From assembly GCA_012728835.1 (NCBI GenBank), contig JAAYEJ010000061.1, positions 47,838 through 111,837 of the forward strand: a stretch of 64,000 nt of DNA, written 5' to 3'. Under the pieces are notes generated by a model. That model ran no database searches. It worked only from the letters and a program-made list of their open reading frames with translations, and was not told the DNA's origin. This stretch comes from Candidatus Brocadiaceae bacterium (lineage in GTDB: Bacteria > Planctomycetota > Brocadiia > SM23-32). Below are positions 9,249 to 19,508 of this stretch, in pieces; positions within the stretch are counted from its first letter, which is position 1, and every line of letters starts with the position of its first letter. The position numbers and the translations under genes were made by a program.

Positions 9249-11351
9249 TCAGGGCTGGTCGGCGTGCCGGCCCCAGGGCTGCAGGTCCTCGACGGGCACC
9301 TCGACCTGTGCGTCGCCGACGCGCACCCGGGCGCTGCCGGAGCGGGTGTGGACGCGCTCGACGGTACCCCACCGATGGAGGCGAATGACGTAGACGTCGT
9401 CGCCCGCCTGCAGGGGCCGTTCGATGCGATGGCCCCGGAGCAGTTCGGCCAGGTCGTCCAGGCATCCCCGCAGGCCGTCGCGCACCGTCCGCACGCGCCT
9501 GGAAACGGCCTTGTGGCTGTGGCGCAGGTCCTCGGCCAGGCGGTCCGCCTCCTCGTGCAGCTCGCGAAGCGTCTCCTGCATGCGCAGGCCGAAGTCGGCG
9601 CTCTGGCGGTCCTCCTGGGCTCGGAGTCGGCGGAGGGTCTCCTCGTAGTCCGCCTTCAGGCGGGCGGCCTGCTGCTCCAGATACAGGACGCGCTCGCGGC
9701 GCTCCTCGGCATCCTGCCGCACCAGCCGGACCTCCTCGAGGATGGTGCCGTACTCCCCGGCGGACTGCGCGTTGAGCAGCTCGCGGGCGGCCGACAGGAC
9801 CTCGTCCGGCAGGCCGAGCCGCCGGGCGATCTCCAGTGCGTTGGAGCTGCCGATGGTGCCGATGGTCAGGTGGTAGGTGGGGCGGAGCGTGCGGGGGTCG
9901 AAGTCGACCGAGGCGTTCTCCACCCCGGGGCGGCCGGCGGCGAACGACTTCAGCGGGCCCAGGTGGGTCACCACGATGGCGCTGCAGGCCAGGTCGGCCA
10001 GGCGCTTCAGGATGGCGGCGCCGAGCGCGCTGCCCTCGGCGGGGTCGGTGCCGGCGCCCAGTTCGTCCAGGAGCACCAGGCTGCCGCGCGTGGCCGTGCG
10101 CAGGATGCGGATGATGCGTGACACGTGGGAGCTGAAGGTGCTGAGGCTCTGCTCCAGGCTCTGTTCGTCTCCGATGTCGGCGCAGACGGTGTCGTACAGG
10201 GGCACCACGGCGCGCTGCGCGGGCACGTGCATGCCGGCGCGGGCCATCAGGCAGATGAGGCCGACGGTCTTGAGCACCACCGTCTTGCCGCCCGTGTTGG
10301 GGCCGGTGATGACGATCATGCGGAAGTCGCGTCCCAGCCGCACGTCGAGGGGCACGACCGCCTCGAAGTCCAGATCGGCTTCCCTCGGGACGGTCCGGTC
10401 CCGCGGCCGGGTCAGATGGAGCAGCACCGGGTGGCGGGCCTGCACGAGTTCCAGTGCGCCGGCCCCCGCCATCTGCGGTTCGGCCATGCGGAAGGCGGCG
10501 CTCATCAGGGCCTTGGCCCGCACCAGGTCCACCTCCGCCAGGCGCTGGACGGCCTCGACGATCGTCTCCGCCTCGGCAGCCACCTCGCGCGTCAGGGCCC
10601 AGAGCACGCGGCGGATCTCCTCCTCCTCCTCGCCCAGCGCCTCGCCCAGCTCGTTGCCGAGGGGCACGATCTCCATCGGCTCGACGTACAGCGTGGCGCC
10701 GCTGTCTGACGAGCCGTGGACAAGGCCGCGGACCTCCGCCTTCCGATACGCATTCACCGGGAGCACGTAGCGCTCGCGGTGGATCGTCGGGTTGCCATAC
10801 TGCAGATGGGGGCGGATCCGGGGGTCGTTGACCAGGCGCAGGAGCCGCCGCTCGATGCGGCCCCGGATAGAGCGGATGCGGCTGCGCACGGCCTTGAGGG
10901 CGGGGCTCGCTCCGTCCAGCACGAGACCCGTGGCGTCGACCGTGCTGCGGATGCGCGCGACCATCTCCGGCAACCGGGGCAGGCCGTCGCCGAGCGCCAG
11001 AAGGGCCGGGTAGGAGCCCCCGAGCCGTCGCAGCGCATTGCCCACCCGATGGGCCGTGTCGAGGGCTTCGGCGATCCGCCAGAACGTGGACGGCTCCAGG
11101 GGCGACCCGGCGCCCGACGCCCGGCGCGCGGCGGCCGAGACGTCCTCGACGGGGCCGAGGGGCAGGGTGAACTCCCGGCCCAGCGCCCGGACCATCTCGG
11201 TCGTCTCCTGCAGGGCGCGCTCGATGCCGGCGGGCTCGTCCATCGGGCGCAGGGAGCGGGCCAGGAGCTTGCCGCGCGGACTGACGGCGTAGGCCGACAG
11301 GATGTCGACCACCTTGCCGAACTCCAGGACCTTGATCGCGTGTTCGTGCAT
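9249..11351 (-). CDS. mutS2: MutS2 family ATPase lacking the Smr domain
   Basis: 700 residues. The MutS core/lever region is followed by the ABC-type ATPase with Walker A GPNTGGKT (about residue 350) and Walker B LVLLDELGAGTD (about 427), then a coiled-coil clamp and a short KOW-like segment ending IERPLQAGDDVYVIRLHRWG. MutS2 suppresses recombination and rescues collided ribosomes; family members are normally about 780-790 residues and end in an Smr endonuclease domain, which is absent here. ATG 11351 (MHEHAIKVLEF) matches the family N-terminus. It converges tightly on the TolC-like gene. Confidence 0.93.
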   Translation of the reverse strand: MHEHAIKVLEFGKVVDILSAYAVSPRGKLLARSLRPMDEPAGIERALQETTEMVRALGREFTLPLGPVEDVSAAARRASGAGSPLEPSTFWRIAEALDTAHRVGNALRRLGGSYPALLALGDGLPRLPEMVARIRSTVDATGLVLDGASPALKAVRSRIRSIRGRIERRLLRLVNDPRIRPHLQYGNPTIHRERYVLPVNAYRKAEVRGLVHGSSDSGATLYVEPMEIVPLGNELGEALGEEEEEIRRVLWALTREVAAEAETIVEAVQRLAEVDLVRAKALMSAAFRMAEPQMAGAGALELVQARHPVLLHLTRPRDRTVPREADLDFEAVVPLDVRLGRDFRMIVITGPNTGGKTVVLKTVGLICLMARAGMHVPAQRAVVPLYDTVCADIGDEQSLEQSLSTFSSHVSRIIRILRTATRGSLVLLDELGAGTDPAEGSALGAAILKRLADLACSAIVVTHLGPLKSFAAGRPGVENASVDFDPRTLRPTYHLTIGTIGSSNALEIARRLGLPDEVLSAARELLNAQSAGEYGTILEEVRLVRQDAEERRERVLYLEQQAARLKADYEETLRRLRAQEDRQSADFGLRMQETLRELHEEADRLAEDLRHSHKAVSRRVRTVRDGLRGCLDDLAELLRGHRIERPLQAGDDVYVIRLHRWGTVERVHTRSGSARVRVGDAQVEVPVEDLQPWGRHADQP

Positions 11352-11523
11352 GTTTGAGAGTCTGCGCGGGCAAGAGCCGGCCGCGTGCACGGCAGCCGAC
11401 GGGAAGGGCGCGGGCAGGCCGCACCCACCATGAGACTATAAACGGCGCGGTCTCGCAAGCGGAGGGCGCGGTCCACGTTCGGCGCCTGTGTCCGTGCCGG
11501 CCGCCTGCCCGGCCGCATCGGCC

Positions 11524-11552
11524 TCGACAACCGGCGGGGGAGTCGCTACACT
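11524..11552 (+). promoter_or_regulatory. Putative promoter for the zinc-ribbon membrane protein
   Basis: TCGACA (11524-11529), 17-bp spacer, TACACT (11547-11552). The gene starts 46 bp downstream. Within the 11352-11598 intergenic region; weaker match than others. Confidence 0.45.
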
Positions 11553-11598
11553 GTTCACCGGGAGGGCACGGCGTCTTCATGTTCACTGGAGGACCGGC

Positions 11599-12516
11599 AT
11601 GAACGTCAAGTGTTCGTGCGGACGGATGTTCGCTGTGGCCGACGGCGCGCGGAGCGGCAAGTGCCCGGCGTGCGGGAAGGTGGTCGAGACGGGTCCGGCC
11701 GAGAACTGGCTCCAGGACGTGGACCTGGACGGTCTTTCGCTGGAGCAGGGGCCGGGGCCGGAGGTGCCTGCCCAGGAGGGGGCCGAGGCGCCGAGGGCCC
11801 CGAGGCCCGTCGGTACGCCGGCGGCGGACGCAGCCGGGGCGACGCGGGGCGGGGCCGTGGAGCGGGCGGCGGCGGCCGCCGCGCGCCGCCAGACCGCTCC
11901 GGCCGTGAAGGCCCCGAAGCACGGGCCGCCCCAGAGCGTCCTGGACCTCTTCAAGGTGCTGCGGGACGACCCCACGGAGGCCGCGCCCCTGCTGCGTGAC
12001 GGCGTGACCGGCACGCGGTTCATGGTGGAGATGGGAGTCGGCTTCGCGGTGCTGAGCCTGATCGGCGGGGGGCTGGTGAGCTGGCTGCTCCATGGTGGTG
12101 CGTTCAACCTGGCCGGGACGGTGAGTTCGTGGCTGCGTCTGGTGATCGAGGCGGCCGCAGCGGGCATCATGCTGAGCCTGCTGGCGATCGGGCTCAAGCG
12201 CCAGTGCCGGCCGCTCGGCGTCGTGCAGGGGGCCGTGTTCGCCCGCATGATCAGCGTGGCCGTCCTGCTGCCGGTGGGTGTGGGGCTGGCCATCCTGACG
12301 GCGATCCTGACCAGGGGCGAGGCGTATCCGGGAGCCCTGATGTCCCTCAACGGCTGGATGCCCAAGGTGTACGTGGTGACGGTGATGCTCGCCCAGGGAG
12401 CCGTAACGGCGGGCGTGTTCGGGCTTGGCTGTGGCGGCGGGCTGGCCATCAGCGCCGTGGTCGTCTACGGCGGGGCCATGCTTGCCAGGCAGCTCGTCGG
12501 CATGGTGGGCCTGTAG
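11599..12516 (+). CDS. Zinc-ribbon multipass membrane protein, function unknown
   Basis: 305 residues, not assigned to a named family. The N-terminus has a zinc ribbon (MNVKCSCGRMFAV and KCPACG: two Cys pairs), followed by an Ala/Pro-rich linker of about 90 residues and then about four hydrophobic helices (for example GVGFAVLSLIGGGLVSWLL and VAVLLPVGVGLAILTAIL) ending close to the C-terminus. GGAGGAC at 11589-11595 precedes ATG 11599. This zinc-ribbon-plus-membrane layout recurs at 38098-38673. No enzyme motif is visible. Confidence 0.75.
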   Translation: MNVKCSCGRMFAVADGARSGKCPACGKVVETGPAENWLQDVDLDGLSLEQGPGPEVPAQEGAEAPRAPRPVGTPAADAAGATRGGAVERAAAAAARRQTAPAVKAPKHGPPQSVLDLFKVLRDDPTEAAPLLRDGVTGTRFMVEMGVGFAVLSLIGGGLVSWLLHGGAFNLAGTVSSWLRLVIEAAAAGIMLSLLAIGLKRQCRPLGVVQGAVFARMISVAVLLPVGVGLAILTAILTRGEAYPGALMSLNGWMPKVYVVTVMLAQGAVTAGVFGLGCGGGLAISAVVVYGGAMLARQLVGMVGL

Positions 12517-12662
12517 AGCGGTTCTGCATCGCCGGCCGGAGGGCCTGCCGGCCCGTTCAGGAAGTGTGGAACAACCGCCGCGCCCGCCCCGGCGGGCAAG
12601 CCCCGTCGGGCTGGCCTCGGCTGTTGGTCCAGGTCTGGAACGGCCTGACTACAGGCAGGAAC

Positions 12663-12684
12663 GCACAGGCGAGGGCGCCTGTGC
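12663..12684. repeat. Inverted repeat in a convergent intergenic region
   Basis: GCACAGGCG (12663-12671) and CGCCTGTGC (12676-12684) form a perfect 9-bp stem with a 4-nt loop. It lies between the stop of the membrane protein (+) and the stop of holC (-), so it could act as a bidirectional terminator, although there is no strong T-run. The rest of 12517-12712 shows nothing else. Confidence 0.5.
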
Positions 12685-12712
12685 CACACAAAAAGACTCC
12701 TTCAACGGGCTC

Positions 12713-13156
12713 CTACGCCTTGACGAAGCGCATGCGGTAGCCGGCGGCCTGGCAGGCGGCGAAGCGGCGGCGGCCGGCCCCGCGGCGGGCTTCGTCGTAC
12801 ACCTCGGCGAAGTCGATGATGTGGGCGAACCGTTCGAAGCCCTCGGGCAGGTCGCCGGCGGTCAGGACGACCAGGACGTCGGCCCCCAGGTCCGGCGCGT
12901 CGCCGCCGAACAGGACCACCGGCTCAACCACGGGGCCCTCGGCTTCCTCCAGCCGGACGTGCGGGATGAACGCCTCCCGACGGAACGTCCACAGCGTCTT
13001 GTCCAGCTCGGCGGCCTCGTCGGCGTCGGGGACGTGGACGGCCACGGTGCGCCCGCCCTCGTAGTGCATCCGGGTGCGCTCGCACGCCTCGACCATGCGC
13101 CGGTCGGGGGAGGCCAGTTCGACGTACTCGGCGATCTTCTCGGGTGTGGTGGCCAT
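12713..13156 (-). CDS. holC: DNA polymerase III chi subunit family protein (HolC-like)
   Basis: 147 residues. The mid-region LDKTLWTFRREAFIPH, the following PVVLFGG, and the C-terminal FAHIIDFAEVYDEARRGAGR...RFAACQAAGYRM match the layout of E. coli HolC, which links the clamp loader to single-strand-binding protein. Last gene of the folP-cdaA-ybbR-pdxJ-holC series, 18 bp after pdxJ. The assignment rests on motif order recalled from the family; HolC is best known from Proteobacteria, so a distant homologue with another role is possible. Confidence 0.75.
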   Translation of the reverse strand: MATTPEKIAEYVELASPDRRMVEACERTRMHYEGGRTVAVHVPDADEAAELDKTLWTFRREAFIPHVRLEEAEGPVVEPVVLFGGDAPDLGADVLVVLTAGDLPEGFERFAHIIDFAEVYDEARRGAGRRRFAACQAAGYRMRFVKA

Positions 13157-13174
13157 GGCGGCTCCGCCGGCGTC

Positions 13175-13909
13175 TCAGGCGTCCAGGACCTCCGTGCGCC
13201 AGATGATCTCCTTCATCTGGTGCACGGCCTCCCTGATGCCCACGAAGAGCGCGCGGGCGATGATGCTGTGCCCGATGTGCAGTTCGTGCGGCCGCAGGGC
13301 GCAAAGGACGGGGGCCACGTTTGCGTAGGTGAGGCCGTGGCCGGCGTTGACGGTCAGCCCGACCTGTCGGCCCAGCGCGGCGCCGTCGGCCAGTTCGGTC
13401 AGGCGGGCCTGGCGTTCGCCGGGGGACGCGGCGTTGGCGTAGGCGCCGGTGTGGAGTTCCACCATGGCGACGCCGAGTTCGGCGGCGCGGCGTATCTGGC
13501 CCTCCTCGGGGTCGATGAACAGGCTGACCGGGATGCCGCGTTCGGCGAACGAGCGCACGGCGCCCTCGACACGGGCGCTCTGCCCGATGGCGTCGAGGCC
13601 GCCCTCGGTGGTGACCTCCTGGCGGTTCTCGGGCACGATGGTGACCATGTGGGGGGCCGTCTGGAGGGCGATGTCGACGATCTCGGGGTCCAGGGACATC
13701 TCCAGGTTCAGGTCGATCGAGACCGTTTCGCGCATGAGCCGGAGGTCGCGGTCGTTGATGTGGCGGCGGTCCATGCGCAGGTGGACGGTCAGGATGTCGG
13801 CCCCGCCGATCTGGGCCTCGGCGGCCGCCCAGACGGGGTCCGGCTCATACGTGCGGCGGGCCTGCCGGACCGTGGCCACGTGGTCGACGTTCACTCCCAG
13901 CAGTGCCAT
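13175..13909 (-). CDS. pdxJ: Pyridoxine 5'-phosphate synthase
   Basis: 244 residues. It condenses 1-deoxyxylulose 5-phosphate with 3-amino-2-oxopropyl phosphate to give pyridoxine 5'-phosphate (DXP-dependent vitamin B6 route). The start LGVNVDHVATVRQAR, the HLRMDRRHINDRD segment, the EVTTEGGLD segment and the ELHTGAYA motif are diagnostic TIM-barrel active-site regions. Length is standard. Located between ybbR and holC on the same strand (20-bp and 18-bp gaps), a common neighbourhood for pdxJ. Confidence 0.97.
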   Translation of the reverse strand: MALLGVNVDHVATVRQARRTYEPDPVWAAAEAQIGGADILTVHLRMDRRHINDRDLRLMRETVSIDLNLEMSLDPEIVDIALQTAPHMVTIVPENRQEVTTEGGLDAIGQSARVEGAVRSFAERGIPVSLFIDPEEGQIRRAAELGVAMVELHTGAYANAASPGERQARLTELADGAALGRQVGLTVNAGHGLTYANVAPVLCALRPHELHIGHSIIARALFVGIREAVHQMKEIIWRTEVLDA

Positions 13910-13929
13910 GGGGCGTCTCCTGTTCTTTC

Positions 13930-14976
13930 TCAGTGGGAGGGGTTCCTCAGCAGGACGTTGACGCGGTCGGGCTCGGCCTGCGCCTTGCCGTGGATGAACC
14001 CGGCGGGCAGTTGCACGTGCACGCGCTCGCGGTAGGGGGCGCTGCCGTCCAGGGGGATCACCTCGGCCGCCAGCGGGCTCAGGTCGACACAGGCGCGGAT
14101 CTGTGCGGGGTCGAGCGTGCGCAGGTTCGCCGGCGATGCCTGGACGACGACGGTGACCGTTCCGTCGCCTTCGCCGAACTCCACCTGGTAGGGGAACCCC
14201 GGCGGCATCATGGCCAGGACGCGCACGTTCGGGAACCGCTGCTCCTGCATGGCCTCGCCCGCCACCGAGACGACGACCGTGACGCCGGGCGGGGAGACCT
14301 CGAGCGGCACGGGCACGCGTTCCCCCGTGGGCAGGGTCACGGCGATGCTGTCGCGGACCCTCACGGTGTGCTGCACGTCGGAGGAGACGTCGTAGAGCGG
14401 CGGCAGTTCCTCCGTCTCGATGTCCTGCATCGCCGCCAGGGCGAGCGCGGGGCCGCGCACGAGCACCTGTGCAGGCGTGACGGCCGGGGCGGCCGCCTGC
14501 CGGTACCCCAGGGCCGGCTGCACCGCGACGTGCGCCACCACCGGGAGCGTGCGTTCGTCCAGCGGGCAGGCGACGGCCCGGACCTGCGCGGGCTTGGCCG
14601 CGCGGAACTTGAGCCGGCGGCGGTGGCGGTCCTCCAGGTCCGCGCGGGGCCAGAGGCTTTCCACGGGCAGGCTCACCTGTCCGTCGGTCAGGTCGGTCTC
14701 GTTCACCTGGGCCGTCAACGCGATCGGCGCCTGCATGCATCGGCGATCCAGCCGCGACAGGAGCGAGCGGGGGCCGGAGACGGTGACGCTGACCAGCCTC
14801 GCGCTCTGATGCACCAGGGCGTAGCCCGGCGGCGGCGTGATGACGACGGTGGCGTCGCAGGCGGTCTCGTCGGTCACGCGGCTGTTGGCGTAGAACCAGA
14901 TGCCCAGCGCGATCACCAGGGCGGAGACCTTCAGCCAGAAGTCCTGGGTCAGCAGTCTGAGCACGCTCTTGGCCAA
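13930..14976 (-). CDS. ybbR: YbbR/CdaR-like protein, regulator of diadenylate cyclase
   Basis: 348 residues with one N-terminal membrane helix (LKVSALVIALGIWFYAN) and several extracytoplasmic YbbR repeats (beta-rich segments containing PPGY or PPGF). In Firmicutes this protein (CdaR) binds and modulates the diadenylate cyclase CdaA; the same order here, 6 bp downstream of cdaA, supports the same partnership. The start ATG 14976 gives the family-like N-terminus MAKSVLRLLTQDFWLK. Confidence 0.9.
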   Translation of the reverse strand: MAKSVLRLLTQDFWLKVSALVIALGIWFYANSRVTDETACDATVVITPPPGYALVHQSARLVSVTVSGPRSLLSRLDRRCMQAPIALTAQVNETDLTDGQVSLPVESLWPRADLEDRHRRRLKFRAAKPAQVRAVACPLDERTLPVVAHVAVQPALGYRQAAAPAVTPAQVLVRGPALALAAMQDIETEELPPLYDVSSDVQHTVRVRDSIAVTLPTGERVPVPLEVSPPGVTVVVSVAGEAMQEQRFPNVRVLAMMPPGFPYQVEFGEGDGTVTVVVQASPANLRTLDPAQIRACVDLSPLAAEVIPLDGSAPYRERVHVQLPAGFIHGKAQAEPDRVNVLLRNPSH

Positions 14977-14982
14977 ACCTGC

Positions 14983-15798
14983 CTACTCCTTGATCTCGGC
15001 TTCGGCGGCCAGGTCCTCCAGGGCGCGTCGAAGCGACTTCTCATCCAGTTCCCGCTGCAGTGAGCCGCCGACGGCCAGCGAGACCCGGCCGGTCTGCTCG
15101 CTGATGATGATGGCGGCCGCGTCCGATTCCTCGGTGATGCCCACCCCGGCGCGGTGCCTCGTGCCCATCTCCTTGCTGAACTGCGGGTTCTCGGTCAGGG
15201 GGAACAGGCAGCCGGCCGCCGCGATCTTCTGCTGGCTGATGACGATCGCCCCGTCGTGCAGCGGCGTGCCCGGCCAGAAGATGGTCTTGATCAGTTCGGC
15301 AGACACGTCGGCGTCCAGCCGGACACCCGCCTCCACGTAGCCGCGCAGGCCGACCTCGCGCTCGATGGCGATCAGGCCGCCCAGCTTGTCGCGCGAGAGG
15401 CTGAAGGTGGCCTTGACCAGCTCGTCCGTGAAGCCGCTGTGCGGCCGGAAGAACACGCGGAAGAGCGGGTTCTGACCCAGCCGGATCAGCCCACGGCGGA
15501 TCTCGGGCTGGAACAGGATGATCAGCGGCACCAGGATGACCGGCACGAAGCTGGTGAAGACCCAGTGAAGGGTCTCCAGCTCGATCCACCACACCTGGGT
15601 CACCAGGATGGCGACGACGGCCAGGATGGCCACGAAGAAGGCCAGGCCCTTCAGCACGCCCGCGCCGCGCGTCCCCTGCATGATGCGCAGGAACGCGTAG
15701 ACGATCGCGAAGATGATGAGCACTTCCAGCGCAACGCGCACAACGGTCGGCGACCAGACCGTCAGCCACTGCGTGATGCGCCGCAGGAGTTCATCCAT
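14983..15798 (-). CDS. cdaA: Diadenylate cyclase CdaA
   Basis: 271 residues. Three N-terminal hydrophobic helices precede a DisA-N (DAC) domain that makes c-di-AMP from two ATP. Both catalytic motifs are intact: LHDGAIVI (DGA) and GTRHRAGVGITEESDA (RHR). The start codon (15796-15798) lies inside the end of folP; the two genes overlap by 8 nt, implying coupled translation. The presence of cdaA with ybbR indicates that the organism uses c-di-AMP, typically for potassium/osmotic and envelope control. Confidence 0.97.
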   Translation of the reverse strand: MDELLRRITQWLTVWSPTVVRVALEVLIIFAIVYAFLRIMQGTRGAGVLKGLAFFVAILAVVAILVTQVWWIELETLHWVFTSFVPVILVPLIILFQPEIRRGLIRLGQNPLFRVFFRPHSGFTDELVKATFSLSRDKLGGLIAIEREVGLRGYVEAGVRLDADVSAELIKTIFWPGTPLHDGAIVISQQKIAAAGCLFPLTENPQFSKEMGTRHRAGVGITEESDAAAIIISEQTGRVSLAVGGSLQRELDEKSLRRALEDLAAEAEIKE

Positions 15799-16687
15799 GC
15801 TCGTAGCGCGCTCCCCGTCGGACGGCCTCGCAGACCTTCACCACCTCCAGGGCCGGCCGAACGTCGTGCACGCGCACGATGTGGCAACCGGCCATGACGG
15901 CACAGGCGACCGTGGCCAGCGTGGCGGACAGCCGTTCGCCGGCCCGCGCCTTCAGGATGGCCCCGAGCATCGACTTGCGCGAGGTCCCGACCAGGAGCGG
16001 CCTGCCCAGCCCGTGCAGCTCTCCCAGGCGCCTCAGCAGCTCCAGGTTGTGGAGGAGCGTCTTGCCGAAGCCGAAGCCGGGATCGACGATCAGCCGGTCC
16101 GGCGGAATGCCCGCCGCCGTGGCCCGCTCCAGCCGTTCGGCGAGCCACGCCTTGACGTCCGCGACCACCTCGCCGTAGGCCGGGTCCGCCTGCATGGTCC
16201 GCGGCGTGCCCTGCATGTGCATCAGCACCAGCGCGGCGTCCGCGCGGGCGGCCACGGCCGCCATGTCGGGGTCCGTGCGCAGCGCGCTGGTGTCGTTGAT
16301 GATCTGGGCTCCGGCCTCCAGGGCGGCGGCGGCGACGGCCGCCTTCTGCGTGTCGATGCTGATGGGCACGTCCGACGATGCCGCCAGCGCCTCGACGACC
16401 GGCAGGACGCGCCGCATCTCCTCGTCGGCGGAGACCGGCTCGCTGCCCGGCCGCGTGCTCTCGCCGCCGATGTCGATGATGTCGGCGCCTTCCGCGCACA
16501 TCCGGCGCGCCTGTGCCAGGGCGGACTCCGGCGCCAGGAACTGCCCGCCGTCGCTGAACGAGTCCGGTGTGACGTTGAGCACGCCCATCACGAGGGGGCG
16601 TTCGCCGGTGTCGAGCACCCGGCCGGACGGCAGCTCCATGAGACACGGCGGGCGCTCGCTCCATGGCGCGTCGCGCTTGGGCCTCAT
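15791..16687 (-). CDS. folP: Dihydropteroate synthase
   Basis: 298 residues. Joins p-aminobenzoate to 6-hydroxymethyl-dihydropterin diphosphate in folate synthesis. Motifs: VMGVLNVTPDSFSDGG, DIGGESTRPGS, the D-P-G-F-G-F-GKT segment, GTSRKSM and the C-terminal VRVHDV. ATG 16687 is used; about 30 residues precede the conserved core. First gene of the minus-strand cluster, read from the promoter at 16753-16781. Confidence 0.96.
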   Translation of the reverse strand: MRPKRDAPWSERPPCLMELPSGRVLDTGERPLVMGVLNVTPDSFSDGGQFLAPESALAQARRMCAEGADIIDIGGESTRPGSEPVSADEEMRRVLPVVEALAASSDVPISIDTQKAAVAAAALEAGAQIINDTSALRTDPDMAAVAARADAALVLMHMQGTPRTMQADPAYGEVVADVKAWLAERLERATAAGIPPDRLIVDPGFGFGKTLLHNLELLRRLGELHGLGRPLLVGTSRKSMLGAILKARAGERLSATLATVACAVMAGCHIVRVHDVRPALEVVKVCEAVRRGARYEHG

Positions 16688-16752
16688 GAGCGTCTCCCGG
16701 CAAGAGCAGTCCCGCGCCCCGACGGCGCGCCCCGACGGCGGCGCCCTCTGGG

Positions 16753-16781
16753 AATGTAAATCAGTCACGAGCCGAATGCAA
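16753..16781 (-). promoter_or_regulatory. Promoter for the folP-cdaA-ybbR-pdxJ-holC cluster
   Basis: On the minus strand: TTGCAT (16781-16776), 17-bp spacer, TACATT (16758-16753). About 66 nt upstream of the folP start. Confidence 0.55.
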
Positions 16782-16844
16782 GCCCCGGAGGAGCCCCGGA
16801 CGCCCGCACACAAACACGCCGACGACGGCCCGCCCGTGCGCGCC

Positions 16845-16874
16845 TTGCCTGCGGCCCCGCGTTTCTGGCATATT
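16845..16874 (+). promoter_or_regulatory. Putative promoter for queA-tgt-yajC
   Basis: TTGCCT (16845-16850), 18-bp spacer, CATATT (16869-16874). Only moderate agreement with the consensus. Positioned divergently from the folP promoter, 33 bp before GTG 16907. Confidence 0.35.
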
Positions 16875-16906
16875 CTCCCCGGGGGGACCTTGCGAGGAGC
16901 GCCGCC

Positions 16907-17974
16907 GTGACCGGTACCGACCAGTTCGACTACATGCTGCCCGAGCACCTGGTGGCCGCCGTGCCCGCCGCCCGCCGCGACGAGTCGCGGCTGATGGTGC
17001 TGGACCGTGCCTCGGGCGCCCTGCAGCACCGGTCGTTCCGCGACCTGCCGGACTTCCTGCGCCGGGGCGACCTCCTGATACTGAACGACGCGCGCGTGCT
17101 GCCGGCCCGCCTGAAGGCGCGGCGCGACACCGGCGGGGCGGTGGAGGTGCTCCTGGTGCGCCCGGCCCCGGCGGGCGCCCGGGACGGGCGCCAATGGCTG
17201 GCGATGGCGCGCAGCGGCGGCCGCCTGCGCCCGGGCGAGGTGCTGCACCTGGGCGAGGCCGGGCCGGGCATCACGATGGTGCGGCCCGAGGGCGACGGGT
17301 GGATCGTGGCCCTGGGCGACCGGCAGACCCCGCCGCAGGAGGTGATGGCGCGCGGCACGATGCCCCTGCCGCCGTACATCCTCAAGTCGCGGCGGCGCCT
17401 GGGCCTCTCCGAGCAGATGCCCGACCTGGACCGTGAGCGCTACCAGACCGTCTTCGCCCGCCGGGAGGGCGCCGTGGCCGCCCCGACGGCCGGGCTGCAC
17501 TTCACCGATTCGCTGCTGGAGCGCGTCCGTGCACGCGGCGTGCACGTGTGCACGCTGACCCTTCTGGTGGGACCGGGCACGTTCCGGCCGGTGCGCACCC
17601 GGCGCATCGAGGACCACCGCCTGGACGCCGAGTGCTACCGGATGCCCGCCGAAACGGCCCGGGCCGTGCGGGAGGCCCTGGCCGAGGGCCGGTGGGTGGT
17701 GGCCACGGGCACGACCTGCTGCCGCGTGCTGGAGCACGTGGCCCGGACCGGCCGGTGGGAGGGCCACGACGGCTGGACGGACCTGTACGTCTACCCGCCG
17801 TTCGAGTTCCGCGTCCTGGGGGCGCTGATCACGAACTTCCACCTGCCGCGCAGCACCCTGCTGATGCTGGTGGCGGCGTTCGCCGGGCTGCCGCAGGTCC
17901 GCGCCGCCTACCGGGCGGCCGTCGAGGAGCAGTACCGTTTCTACAGCTACGGCGACGCGATGCTGATCGTCTGA
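16907..17974 (+). CDS. queA: S-adenosylmethionine:tRNA ribosyltransferase-isomerase
   Basis: 355 residues. Transfers the ribosyl part of SAM to preQ1 in tRNA, giving epoxyqueuosine. Recognised by FDYMLPEHLVA at the start, DLLILNDARVLPARL, AAPTAGLHFT and the C-terminal LITNFHLPRSTLLMLVAAFAG. GTG 16907 follows GAGGAG; the next in-frame ATG is too far inside. Upstream of tgt by 39 bp, the standard queuosine gene pair. Confidence 0.97.
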   Translation: MTGTDQFDYMLPEHLVAAVPAARRDESRLMVLDRASGALQHRSFRDLPDFLRRGDLLILNDARVLPARLKARRDTGGAVEVLLVRPAPAGARDGRQWLAMARSGGRLRPGEVLHLGEAGPGITMVRPEGDGWIVALGDRQTPPQEVMARGTMPLPPYILKSRRRLGLSEQMPDLDRERYQTVFARREGAVAAPTAGLHFTDSLLERVRARGVHVCTLTLLVGPGTFRPVRTRRIEDHRLDAECYRMPAETARAVREALAEGRWVVATGTTCCRVLEHVARTGRWEGHDGWTDLYVYPPFEFRVLGALITNFHLPRSTLLMLVAAFAGLPQVRAAYRAAVEEQYRFYSYGDAMLIV

Positions 17975-19491
<1,517 letters not shown>

Positions 19492-19508
19492 GACGAGCAC
19501 GACGTGAG

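Noticed and set aside
11435..11458. mutS2 promoter (TATAGT with TTGCGA on the minus strand)
   Set aside because: The spacer would be only 12 bp, too short for a sigma-70 promoter.
7531..12093. A 1520-codon minus-strand frame across the TolC-like, mutS2 and zinc-ribbon genes
   Set aside because: No recognisable domain, low-complexity Arg/Pro/Gly composition, and it shadows three supported genes.
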